DNA of 64,000 nt, from NCBI RefSeq assembly GCF_048773025.1, contig NC_133544.1, positions 63,911,501-63,975,500 of the forward strand, written 5' to 3'. Position numbers and translations under genes: made by a program. A model generated the notes under the pieces. It did no database searches and was not told the DNA's origin. It saw nothing but the letters and a program-made list of their open reading frames with translations. Positions 12,100-22,754 of this stretch are shown one piece after another. The DNA is from Camelus bactrianus (lineage: Eukaryota; Chordata; Mammalia; Artiodactyla; Camelidae). Each line of letters opens with the position of its first letter. Within the stretch, counting starts at the first letter, position 1.

Positions 12100-12390
12100 A
12101 GTTTCCCGGAGAGACCATGAAGAGAGACCCATGCGGGGGCCATGGTCATTCTGAGGACGCCTGGAGTGGGAGCTGAGCCCGGCCCTGTCTGTTCCAGCTG
12201 AGCCCCGGCTTCCAGGCGCTCCCACTGAGACTGCAGACATAAGTGAGCAGTTTGAGGTGTTCCAGAGCAGCCAAGCCACCAGATGTAAGCTGGAGCCGAG
12301 TTGTCATGAGGTAATAAAATGGTGGCTGTTGCAAGTCGCTGAGGTTTGGGGTGATTTTTATGCAGCAAAACACAATTGCACTGAGGTCCT
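12100..12390 (+). mobile_element. Ancient LTR-like (MaLR type) fragment
   Basis: The end of this stretch (gtcgctgaggtttggggtga, tttttatgcagcaaaa) resembles the conserved 3' end of mammalian MaLR LTRs. Also in copy B (about 49810-50110). Family assigned from memory; an old fossil. Confidence 0.4.
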
Positions 12391-14445
12391 GTGGAGAAGA
12401 GTCCTGGGGAGGACTTGTGAGAAGTTGGCAAGAATAAATTGTGCTTTTTCTCTCTCTGGTTTCTGATTGCCTCTAACAGCTGGGCCTGGAGCATCTGCTC
12501 CTTTCATCAAGCTTCTTTTCACGTATGAGGCACAGAGCCCTGCTGCCACTGCTGGGTTGGAAGGAGAGCTCTGGGTCTCCACTCACAGGCGCAGCTGGCT
12601 GATTGCTCACGTTGGGGCCCTGCAGTAAACAGGGAGGTGTGAGCTTTTCGTGTTCAATGTGACTTTAATAGTTCACTCATTCTTCTCACTGCATGTGACA
12701 TAATTTTTTAAAAAATGAGGGACTGTTTAAAAGATCATGTATCTCTACAATAATCAAAATTTAACAGACTATTTTGAATTTCAGATTTATTTGAGAACCC
12801 ACCAAAACTGAGACTTTTGACACATATTTCGCTAGTTACTTGTGACTTTTATAAAGACATGGACACTTACTTGTGTGGAAGAGCTTTACCCTCTCGCGTG
12901 GCGGCAAGCAGGGGCCCAGGGAAGGTGGAGTTATGGGTCCATCTAAGTAGCTTTCTACACTGAAATGCTGTATAAGCAAAGTCAATTTTTTATTCTATGG
13001 TGAGAAATGCCATGAAGTCTTATGTTGTATCAATGAGCAGGTAAGCCAAAATTTGAACTTGCTTTTTTCTGTGCCTTATGTTTCTACCTATTCAGAGCTA
13101 GCTAAAGCCACAGGATCATTATTGAAAATATTAGAATTTTCATCCATTGATATTTGTGCCAGTAATGATGGGGACCCTGTTTGGGGGTTGACCAGCAGCT
13201 CTTCTCCATGTTGTTTCACTCCACGAGCACGAGTGTGCAGTGACCTGGGGGTTCTCCTCACTCAGTTTTGTGCTCAGACTTTCATTTCTATACATGCACT
13301 TTGCTACACATGGAGCAAAACAGACTCAAGCATTCCCAGTCTCATGGTCGAAGAGATGCATTACTGCCTTGTGAATGATCTTTGAATAAAAATCTTTTCA
13401 TGTATGTACATCTTAATTGGTTCCAGTCAGGGATTTGTATGCAATCCAAAATGGTTTTTATAATATGTATTATTTTTTCCGAAGCATGAGATAATGACAG
13501 TATAAGATTTTAGAAAACATAAATCAATTTTAAAAAGAGAGAGAAAAAGAGCACATAATAAAAGAGAGAGAGAGAGAATAGCAGCGTAATTCAGGAAGCT
13601 GCACAGGAGCTGGATAACTAGTTACTAATGTCGATGTTGGGAGAAAGCTGAGACTCAAGCTGCTAGGTGAAGAAGCAGAGAAGGAAGTGGATCTTGTTGA
13701 CAAAACCCAAAAAGGCTCCAGAATTAAAAGTCTCCAGAGGAACGATGGGGTATTAAACTGGTGGATTACTTGGAAAGCTGCAGAGTGAGTGCAGCACCAG
13801 CGACCAGCCTCATACACCTGGGGATTAGAAATGAAGAAACTCAGACCATAGTGTTCGGTTATTGTTCAATATCACAGTCAGAGACCCTGGAGGAGAGACC
13901 AAGTGTCATTACAAGTGATTTTCAAAGATGCAAATAGCCCCCATGAGAAAAAATGAAAGTACATATGTCCATGTAGGGGGAAGTTTCATCTAAACCAAAA
14001 TTCCCAATGAGTTAAATGAAGCAGAACTGGAGGTTCAGGTATGAAACAGGCAAACTTCATGCCGAGTGTGTGAGAAAAGTCTTAGCCACCTGTCCACATG
14101 CTGCGTTCATGCATGTGAAGAAATAAGACAGAAGGACTAGCTCTTAGGTGAGACACAATGCGGGAGGGTAAATATTACCCTAGATAAACCAGATTGTTTT
14201 AGGTAGGTTTGAGTTACTATCTAGTTCACTTGGAATCCTGGCAAAAGAGGAGGCAAGGGATGTGACTCAATGACATGGCTAATATGCTGGTGGGAGTCCA
14301 GGTTGGTGATGTTTAGTAACAGTCCAGTTACTTTAGGGAGCTACAGTGACTGAATTATTGAAAACTCTGTAATTCATTGAATTTGCAATTTCTACCTGAT
14401 ATTTGCCTCTTCATCAACGCTGGCACCAGAGCAGCAGCAGGCACC
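12391..14445. other. Intergenic between TRAV25 and TRAV24, copy A
   Basis: 12345-12660 is almost identical to 50070-50388 although it holds no gene; flanks differ more. A short GA repeat lies near 13560-13578. Open frames here have no recognised domain. Confidence 0.5.
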
Positions 14446-14484
14446 GGTTTGGGCAGGGGCTGCAGGTGACTGCAGGGCATTGTG
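14446..14484 (-). promoter_or_regulatory. 23-RSS of TRAV24 copy A
   Basis: Heptamer CACAATG (14478-14484; consensus CACAGTG), 23 bp spacer, nonamer GCCCAAACC (14446-14454). Confidence 0.8.
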
Positions 14485-14991
14485 TGGAGGCACAGAGGGA
14501 TGTGGCTGAGTCCTCGGGCTGGGGTCCTTTGATGTGCAGGGAGCTGTGACCATCCTTAGTATTCAGAGTGACTCTGACTTGTCCTTCCTCCTTTTCATCC
14601 CCATTTAAAGACATTACAAACAGATTCTTGGGACTTCTTGCAGGTTCCCATGTGTACCAGTGAAAAGCATAAAAAGAGCTGGAAGGGAAACTGCAGGTGG
14701 CATTGGTGCGCTCTCCTTCCTGAACGTGCAGCCGAGGAGGACCCTGTTTCGTGCTCAAGAGGCGGCTCCCTCCTGTTCAGAAAGACAAAGTCAGAGACAG
14801 AGACTGATCTCTGCATAGAGTGTTCATGGTCTTCTCACATTCCCAGATAGAACCTAGAGGTGCCTGCCTGCAACCTCCTCCTTCCCCATCACCACCCCAG
14901 ACTGATCATACTTGCTTTGGTGACCCCTGGACTTACCACCAAGATGAAGCCACAGGATCAGCAATGAGACTAGCCAAGGATTCCTCTCCAT
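14485..14991 (-). CDS. TRAV24: T-cell receptor alpha variable gene, TRAV24 family (copy A)
   Basis: TCR alpha variable domain. The leader exon is 14937-14991 (MERNPWLVSLLILWLHLG) with donor GTAAGT. The V exon is 14485-14772 after acceptor CTGAACAG, and the frame stays open to the RSS. First cysteine (NATCSFPSSS), tryptophan (FHWYTW) and second cysteine (DSATSLCAS) are present. LHVQEGE, CSFPSSSFYA and the FR3 run MSLNGDEKEEG identify TRAV24. Oddities: the usual tyrosine two residues before the second cysteine is serine, and the heptamer has one mismatch. Probably functional, and the only open TRAV24 here, since copy B is broken. Confidence 0.85.
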
Positions 14992-15469
14992 TTGTCCTGC
15001 CCAAGCTCCTCAGCAGAGGAATGTTCTGCAGCCTAAATGTGTGGAGTATTCTGCTTCAGAAAACAGGATTCTGCATCTGGTTGCCCAGCCAATCAGAGAC
15101 AAGACCTCATCAATGTCCTAGAAGCACACCAACCATTTCTGCCTTAGAATCAGTTGTTATTGGTTCAAAAGGAGGAAGGGATCAAACCTGCTGTCCTGAG
15201 ACCAGCTTCACAAACATTCCGACATCTCCCCTGAGTCACAACTCAAAGAGAACTGACAACTTTTCAGAAGTGGGCGGACTATTGGTGGACTGCTAGTGTT
15301 CAGCTTGGGACACTAGGATGGCAGTCTGCGGCAGGAAAAACATTTTGGCTAGCAAACTTTAATATGAATTTTCAGCAAAATTTTTAAAACTTTGAAATCC
15401 CCCAAATTATAAATGTTCACACATATCATGTGCTTTTGCCGTATGTACATTATTCCGAGACAAAAGTGA
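14992..15469. other. Upstream flank of TRAV24 copy A
   Basis: Matches 53801-54280. Presumably holds the V promoter, but I could not pick out a defined element. The open frame at 14820-15296 is not a gene: its copy B counterpart differs and it overlaps the leader exon antisense. Confidence 0.4.
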
Positions 15470-15660
15470 CACAATAGAGCTACTATTAGTCACAATTTTC
15501 AAACAAGAAGACTAAAGCTCAAATAGACTGAGTTATTCACTAGAGTCCATACATCTGGGAAGTGGCTGGGTAAGAATCAGAACACATTCTTGTCTGGTGT
15601 GGAGTCTATGGTGTTTGGATTCTGCCACGTCACGTACACTTGTGATGCTCAGTAAATGTT
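15470..15660 (+). repeat. MIR SINE fragment
   Basis: Old MIR-like core (aagactaaagctcaaataga), also in copy B near 54290-54440, so it predates the duplication. Confidence 0.5.
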
Positions 15661-15689
15661 TTAAATGTAATAATGGCAGCCTACACTGT

Positions 15690-16150
15690 GGTTACTCTTC
15701 CTATGAGCCACAAAATGGGAACAATCCAAATGTCCATCAGCTGGTGAATGGAGAAACAAACCATGGTATATTAACTAACGAATTACCATTCAGCAAAACA
15801 GGAGCTAAATACCAATATATGCTACAGCAAAAATTAACTTCAGAAACTTTATGTTAATGAAAAAAGCCAGACACAAGAAGTCAAATCCTGAATGATTCCA
15901 TGTATATGAAATATTCAGAAAATGAATGTATAGAGAGATAAAGTAGATCAGCGGTTGCCTAGGTCCAAGGGTTGGAAGATGGATTAACTGTAATTGGGCA
16001 CAAAGGATCTTTTTGCGGTTATAAAAAATTTTAAATCTCGATGACGGTAATGATTTCAAAACTCAGCTAATTTCCTAAAAATCATTGAACTGTAAATTGA
16101 AACTGGATGAATTTTATGGAATGTTAATTATACCTCCATAAACTTACTTA
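15690..16150 (+). mobile_element. Old L1 3' end
   Basis: Plus-strand L1 tail features: caatccaaatgtccatcagc, tggtgaatggagaaacaaac, then the untranslated end. Also in copy B at 54510-54960. Confidence 0.6.
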
Positions 16151-17167
16151 AAATTAAATGAGAATTATGTTCTAACTTGCCTGTTTCATAGTCCAGGAAT
16201 AATGTTAGTTTGATTCTGCATGCACATAGCCATTTACACAGTGATTTTGGTGTCCAGAATTTCCCCAGGAGCTCCAAACATTATAAATGCATAATTCTCT
16301 GTTCCTTGTGAGCTCAAAATATAGTTGGAAAAATGTAATATGTCCAGGGAGATTTTAATATTACCGGATATCATTGATTAAGATTGTTCAGAATCAGAAT
16401 GTGCTTCTGGGAAAATGGTAGTGTAAACTGACTACATAAGCTTCTTTCCAGTGAAATAAAGGAAACAGTATGGGGCAGGTGCTAACATCAGGGAAGCGAT
16501 CCTTCCATATACTCAAACTTAAATGGTGTTTAAAAAGTGGAACGCAATTGCAAGGCATTTCAATGGCTAATCTCTATCTTTCCATGGCAAGAAAAGAGAT
16601 GCAGCTATGGTTAATAAAGGAAATCCTAAAAAGTCTCATTAGTGTCTCCTAACTTATAAGTGTAAGGTGTAGGGTTAGGAGGGAACTGCTAGACAAACAG
16701 AAGCCACTACATGTCAGGGTCCTTCTTTTTGGTTCTCCGGGTCACAGCATTCAGTCCACCTGCTGATACGACAGTGAGGGCATCACCACACCTCTCAGAC
16801 AGCCACTTCCTTTGGAACTTGTTTCTGATGAAAATACTAATCCCATGATAAATTCACCCACCTGTTAGAGGGGCTGTGTCCAGGGCAAGCAGTGGATACC
16901 TCCAACAAGGAGCCAGGAGCATTCCTTCAACTATTAGGGCAGATTCCTGCAGCCTCAAGCCTCAGAATTATCTGAAACAGAGGCCAAGACAATTGACCAT
17001 GAGGTAAATTCAATAAATCTTGCCTGAAGTGACTTGAAGGACATAAATGTTGACAATTCTAAGCAAACAACATAAAGATTAGTCAAGCTCAACCTTTTAT
17101 ATTAGTCTTTGAATAGCATGGAATCTAGATAGAATTTTAGCTTTTGTATATTTATTCAACATATGTA
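16151..17167. other. Intergenic, nothing recognised
   Basis: Matches copy B on both sides of the RPSA retrocopy (about 54960-55206 and 56293-57050). No gene seen. Confidence 0.45.
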
Positions 17168-17807
17168 TGTTACAGAACCAGACGTGGGTCTGGTCAATCA
17201 TGTGCGCCAAATCCAATCTACTGACACCAGGTGGTGGTGAAGGAAAGTGCAGTGTTTATCGGGGCACCAAGCAAGGAGTCCAGGAAGGTAGGGCTCCAAA
17301 GGCCCAAACAGCCCAATGGCTTTCAGGGAAAGGTTTTTAAAGACCAGGGGGAGGGAGGTGGGTTTATGGGTGTGTGGTCAGCTCACGGACATTCCTCTGA
17401 TTGGTTGGTGGTGAGATAATCAGGGGCCAGCATCATCAACCTCTGGTTCCAACTGGTCTGGGGTCTGCATGCTGGTGGGAGCACACAGTTAACTTCTTCC
17501 ACCTGGTGGGGGTTTCAGCATTTGCAAAACAGCTCAAAGGACACAGCTCAGAATATTTTGTATAGCCCTTGAGGAGGAAGTAAAGGTCCTTGACTTTGTT
17601 TAATGGCTAAACTATTATTAGTTTGTCTTGCTTGACAGTTTTCCTTTCTTTTCACCATTTTTCACTTTTCTGATTAATTTATTCTTGGGAACTCAGGGAA
17701 GGCCTAGGAGGCTAAAGTTTTTCTATATACAAGTGACAGGCAGAGGACATGGTTTGGGGGCAGGGGTTCTGTTCTGGGAAGGCTCCATAGTGTCCTGCTG
17801 GGTGACA
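17168..17807 (-). mobile_element. Solo LTR of an endogenous retrovirus, only in copy A
   Basis: A 640 bp element starting TGTTACAG and ending GGTGACA, with TG...CA termini and 5 bp direct repeats ATGTA (17163-17167 and 17808-17812). Copy B continues across the site without it, so it arrived after the duplication. The minus orientation is inferred from a polyadenylation-like signal on that strand. The repeat length suggests an ERVL/ERV3-type element; family uncertain. Confidence 0.65.
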
Positions 17808-17814
17808 ATGTATA

Positions 17815-18060
17815 TATATTGATTGAGCTTCTTGTGTGCTAAGCAGTGTCCAGGCATGGAGGATGCAGTAGTGAAGAGGAACTAAATGGCCTATAGTGCA
17901 ATAGGAGGAAAAACAAATAAATGGATATTTAAAAAAATAAGATAATTCTAAAGAGTGATAAGCACTTTAAAGACAACACAATGCTGTACTGAGATAGTGA
18001 CTCTCAATGGTGGTGTCAATGTGGTGAGGAAAGGCATCCGCTCTCACCAGGGTATGGCGC
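17815..18060 (+). repeat. MIR-like SINE fragment
   Basis: Resembles the MIR 5' half (attgagcttcttgtgtgcta, then aagcagtgtccaggc). Shared with copy B at about 57060-57290. Confidence 0.4.
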
Positions 18061-18129
18061 CAAGGCTCCACTCTGACACTGACTCTGCAGCACCAGGCAG
18101 GCAGTGAACCTCCCTCATGTGCAATTTCT

Positions 18130-18375
18130 TTTTCTAGAAGTAACCAGCATCTTTCTGTTGAGCACTGACCTCAGCATTGGCACTTATCGCCCCATCCACT
18201 TCTGATAAGCTCCTGTGTGGTAGAAACATTCAGTATCCACCTAGATATGAGGAAATTGAAACAAAAAATATTAAATAATTGTCCCATGATCACTCAACTA
18301 ATGAGTAGTAGATCTCAGATGCAACCCAAGCCTGTGGTCTCAAGCATTTTACTACAGTCCTGCCCTAAGGTGGAT
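18130..18375 (+). repeat. MIR SINE fragment
   Basis: MIR core with gatatgaggaaattgaaaca and a following 'ccatgatcactcaacta' tract. Shared with copy B at 57350-57600. Confidence 0.6.
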
Positions 18376-21300
18376 GGGTCCAACCTTGAAGAGTTTTAAT
18401 GAGAATTCAGTGAGAGCGCACATGCAAATCCCCTTGCACGACACCTTCTCTAGCTTAGGCACTCAACCAGATGCAGGCAATGAACAAAATTTGGGGGAGG
18501 GTGATGGCTGGGGGACAGAGTCTAAAATTGCAGAGGAATCTATCCACAAGACAAAGTTCAGTATTTCCTGAGGTGTACTGGGCAGTGTACATGGCAGATT
18601 TCATGCGTTATCCTAAGTAGCTATGGTCCACCATGTTTCTTATTTGTAATGGGAAATCACTCCACTGGGTGTTGTACTGAGAGACTGGGGGGCATATTAT
18701 AATGTGCAATGAGTATACCAAGCAGTAGTTGCTACTATTGTTTGTTTTTTCGCGTTGCTGACTCTTGATTCCACTTCTCAGGATATTTCTATATACAAGA
18801 AAGGACAGAGCAGTGGACACAATTTCACTTACCGGAGAAAAAATTCCCACCTTGTGCAACAATTCTCAGCTTTCTTCCCAAGGCAGCCTATTGCTCTCCC
18901 GTCCAAGGCATCCCATGTAGAATATTTGTCTCTTGAAGTTGATCACGTTCACCTCTGGCAGGCAAAAGATGAAAACCCAGCTGGTCCTCCTGAATCCTCT
19001 CATGGTTTCTGCACGGGGAAGTTTCGGACTTTGGCTCAGCAGTGGCTGGTTTGACCAGGCTTCCCCACCATCTTCTCCAGGGGCACTGGAGGGCAGCAGG
19101 GAGGCCAGCGGGAGCCTCACAAAATAGTTCGGCAGGACACCAGGTGGCAGTGTTTCAGCTTTCATACAGCGAGTGTGCTAGAGCCTGATTCTCAAGGAAG
19201 GAAAATAGAAAGATTGAGATAATGGGGTCACATCTGAGCAAAGACATAAAGGCAGGCAGAGGTACAGCATGTGGATGTTTGAGGGGGTAGCGTTGCAGGA
19301 GTAAGGGCAAAGGCAATAAGCACAGGTCTTCATAAGTAAACATGGGTGGAGAGTTTAAGGAATAATAGCTCATCCTTCCCTGCAGCCCCTTCTCTCCCCA
19401 GCACACCGCCATGTGAGAATCTTGCTAAAGCCTTCAGCGCTGTCAACTGGGTAGTGGATGATTTCCTCATCTATTGTTTCTGGGGCAATTGGTACCCAGG
19501 ATTGGCACCGTCTTTCCTAGTTCCCTTTAGGTTCCAGTTTAAACCAGTAATGTCACCATCCCTAACACTTCCCAACTGCCCTATTCTGGGATGAAGTGCT
19601 TTTCCATATCCAAGTCTTACACTCTAGGAGCCCAGTAAGATGTTACATTCTGGCTGACAGTGAAAGATAGAGATCATTTTCACAGTTAAGAAAGCTGTTT
19701 CTCATTTCCCACAGATTATAAAAAGGTAACAATAAACCATGTCTCATATACTTTGTGATATTTATGTTAGGTAGTGAATCTGTAATGCATACTACAGTGT
19801 CTGACATATAGTAAATCAATAAATACAAACTTTGTTTTTTCCTAATAAAACCTGCCATTCCTTCAATTTCCAGATCTACGATCTGTTGCTGTTTGCTCTT
19901 TTCTCCCTATCAGTTCAGTGATGGAAGCTTCTCGGAAATTTGCTTAATCACTTATTTTCCTGGGGACACACGTTAATTTTCCCTCTCCTCTTGGGATTAT
20001 ATTCTTCTAGCTACATGAATACACTCAAGGTGCTGAAAGGACACAGATGAAATGCTCCTTGAGATTTTATTTTCATTTTCCTAAGGAATAATAATAATAA
20101 GGGTTTTTTTGTATATTTATTGGCTATTGAATATCATATTTCTGCATTGGATATCCAAGATTTTACCATTTTCATTAACTGTTTTCTTTTCTTATTGATT
20201 TATAGGAGTTTTTAATGCATTCTGCATTTGAGTTCTTTTTCCAAAATATGTATTGCAAATATAGTTTACCAGTCTATGCATTGACTTTCCAATCTCTTAG
20301 CAGAGATTTTTAACAGACAATTTAAAAGTGTACTTTTATAAGAAGTTAGCTTCAAACTTTTATGTTTTCTTTAAATGCTTTAAAAATGATTTCCCTTGGT
20401 GATGTCTGTTGTTCTGATGTGAAGTCAGGTGTCATTCTTACTGATGTTTCCCAGAATACAATGTATCAATTTTCCCTGAGTCCTGGCAAGATTATTTTCA
20501 GTTATATAGACCCTTGTATTTGCTTTCAGTGTCTTGCAAACTTCTGCCAAAACCACAGTGGTGGACCTGCAGAAATCCTGATTCATTTTCATGGCTTTCC
20601 ACATGACATTTCTCCTGAACATGGAGTTTATTTTCTAGAAAGTCAAGTAAAGCAGTAGGGAGAGGTGCTTGCTCTGAGAAAAAGGTTTCACATTGGGTAA
20701 TGGAAGAGGTAGTTAGTTCTAAATACCAGCTGCAATCACATGGCCATTTCCAGAAACAAGAATGATGACAGTTATGAAAATTTCTTTTTCATTTTGATAT
20801 GAATATATTTATGAACGCATTAACCACTCTTACCTCCCATGTCCTTCTTGCATAAATATAATAACATAAGATGTGCTAATATATGCCAATCTTATATCTC
20901 ATTATATCTCAGGAGTTAAGGAACAGGATTCAATGGGAGAGTGTGACCCAGCTAGAAGAGCAAAGAACATCACCCCAAAATAGACAAATGAAGTTGGCTT
21001 ACTCCTTGCAAGAGAGAATTAGCATGTTTTAGGTTGAATGATGAATAATTGCATCATATTAGCTGGCAGCAAGGTTTTTTCATCCTCTTTATTTAAGAGT
21101 AATTGGGTTAAAAGTGGTACAGAATGATGCCTTGTTGACAAGGAGGGTAATGGAGTAATTTTGTACTGTCCCTAAGTGACTATCTGTAAATGTATCTCCC
21201 AGAATTTGCTTCCCTGTATTTTCCTGGGTTAGGATTGGCTATGAAAGAGACTTGTGCAAGATTTAGAAGATACTTGTCATGAGGCAGCCATTTTTTTCAT

Positions 21301-22164
21301 GTCTTGCTGGCTGGTGCAGGGCTCCAGGCACTGTGGTAGCTCACACATGTTGCTGCTGGTGGGTTAGCCCATCTTGCTGTTGACTCACAATTCGTCCATC
21401 TCCCACCACATCTCCTCCTCATCTTCTCTTTGTCTTGGACCAAGTGTACGTGTAGCATGATGGCAAATGACACCCACTGCTCCTGAAGGACACCCAGTGC
21501 TGTGAGACGGAAGGAGGTGAGAGACAGACAGCTTTAGTGTTCCCCTTGTCTGCACTGGTCCTCGTGCGTCCTTACAAGTCACAGCTTGTCCATGCGTTTG
21601 TCCCCATCCAACTTTCCTTCACAAATGTCACCCCAGTTAACTTAACAGTGAATTCAGGCTCAACACAAGATGCAAAGATAATAGCTTTATGTAGACTCTT
21701 CCACAGCATCCAGCAATTGCCTGAGTTCTTATTCTTATAGCTAAACCTTCATTCTATGTGGTTCTGCTTCTCTGATTGTGCCCTAACTGACTCATGGCCT
21801 AAGAGGAAAGGAATAAGGAAGTGATTTTCCTGATGTTCCCAGGGAACGGGACCCAGCTTTGTGATGTCTCTTTAAGTGAAACCATCAATTTAAATTTCTA
21901 TGAGGAAAGTTTTCAATTTTAGTCAACTTTATTCTGCAGGATTGTTTTAATGTCAAAAATTAAAGACTGAGAATGTATTAGTACAATGTTCCAGTGGACA
22001 CCTGTTTCCAAATGACATAAAAAGGAGCTTTTATTTAGAATTCAGTCTTCTGATCCGGACCACAGACCACACACCCACAGGGCTGCCATGTCTTGTCTGG
22101 GGGCTGCAGGTGTGCATCTCGGCTTGGCTCCTGCAGCAGGGAGCTCTCTCTTATTGCGCTCTGG
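18376..22164. other. Intergenic between TRAV24 and TRDV1, copy A
   Basis: Matches about 57600-61337 of copy B with uneven divergence. A MIR-like 3' end (tgacatatagtaaatcaata) lies near 19790-19825. 21280-21640 is much closer to copy B than 19900-20100 is. No supported gene. Confidence 0.5.
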
Positions 22165-22203
22165 GGTTTTTGTTCAGCTTGTCCTATTACTTCAAGCACT
22201 GTG
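22165..22203 (-). promoter_or_regulatory. 23-RSS of TRDV1 copy A, consensus
   Basis: Heptamer CACAGTG (22197-22203), 23 bp spacer, nonamer ACAAAAACC (22165-22173): both match consensus exactly. Confidence 0.95.
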
Positions 22204-22754
22204 CTTCCATCGAAAGCACAGAAGTACTTTGCAGAATCCTCCAGCTGTAAGTTTGAGATGGTGAGGCTGAGGGCTTTTTCTGCTTTCCGGAAGTTTACAG
22301 AGTAGCGGCCTCTATTTGCATTCCCGCTAGATGAACCCTGATGAATAAGGAAAGTCATCTCTCCACTGGGAGGCTGCTTGTACCAAAAAATATAGTATAT
22401 GCTATCACTTGTTTCATACCGACAGTTCAGGGTGACTGTCTCCCCCACGTGAGAGGATACGGCTGGCTGGTCTTGAGTAACTGTCTGGGCCACTGCTGAT
22501 CCTGTGGGAAAAATCAAAACACAGAGCTGAAGTAGTGAGTAGAATAATGTAGGAATGAGACTAATTTAGGTCTCAAAGAAAAGCCAAATTGAAATAATGA
22601 TGTTTGCTTTTCTCCAATCTTCCTTTCCTCCCCAAGTCCCTGTGAGGAACCACGTGCAATCCTTTCACCCTGAACATTCCCACCCATGTTTGGAACCATC
22701 CCTACCAGAGAAGATGAGGGCCAGGAAGACACCGAGAAGGCTGGAGAGCGGCAT
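22204..22754 (-). CDS. TRDV1: T-cell receptor delta variable gene, TRDV1 family (copy A)
   Basis: Variable domain of a TCR delta chain, which pairs with gamma. The leader exon is 22706-22754 ([17 protein letters not shown]) with donor GTAGGG. The V exon is 22204-22501 after acceptor CCCACAG, joined in frame to give [12 protein letters not shown]. First cysteine ([10 protein letters not shown]), tryptophan ([13 protein letters not shown]) and second cysteine ([10 protein letters not shown]) are present. NCx[18 protein letters not shown] and GRYSVNF place it in TRDV1 rather than TRAV14/DV4. Its position between TRAV23 and TRAV24 is the human TRDV1 position. With an ideal RSS and open frame it should be usable. 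Confidence 0.9.

Noticed and set aside
13770-13815. Leader-like sequence on the minus strand (ATGAGGCTGGTCGCTGG), similar to the TRAV26 leader start.
   Set aside because: No V exon or RSS follows at lower coordinates, and the copy B counterpart near 51540 is not conserved as a leader.
14820-15296. 158-residue plus-strand frame, with a similar frame at 53629-54102.
   Set aside because: Overlaps the TRAV24 leader antisense; the frames exist in both copies because the DNA is duplicated, and they diverge without coding-like constraint.
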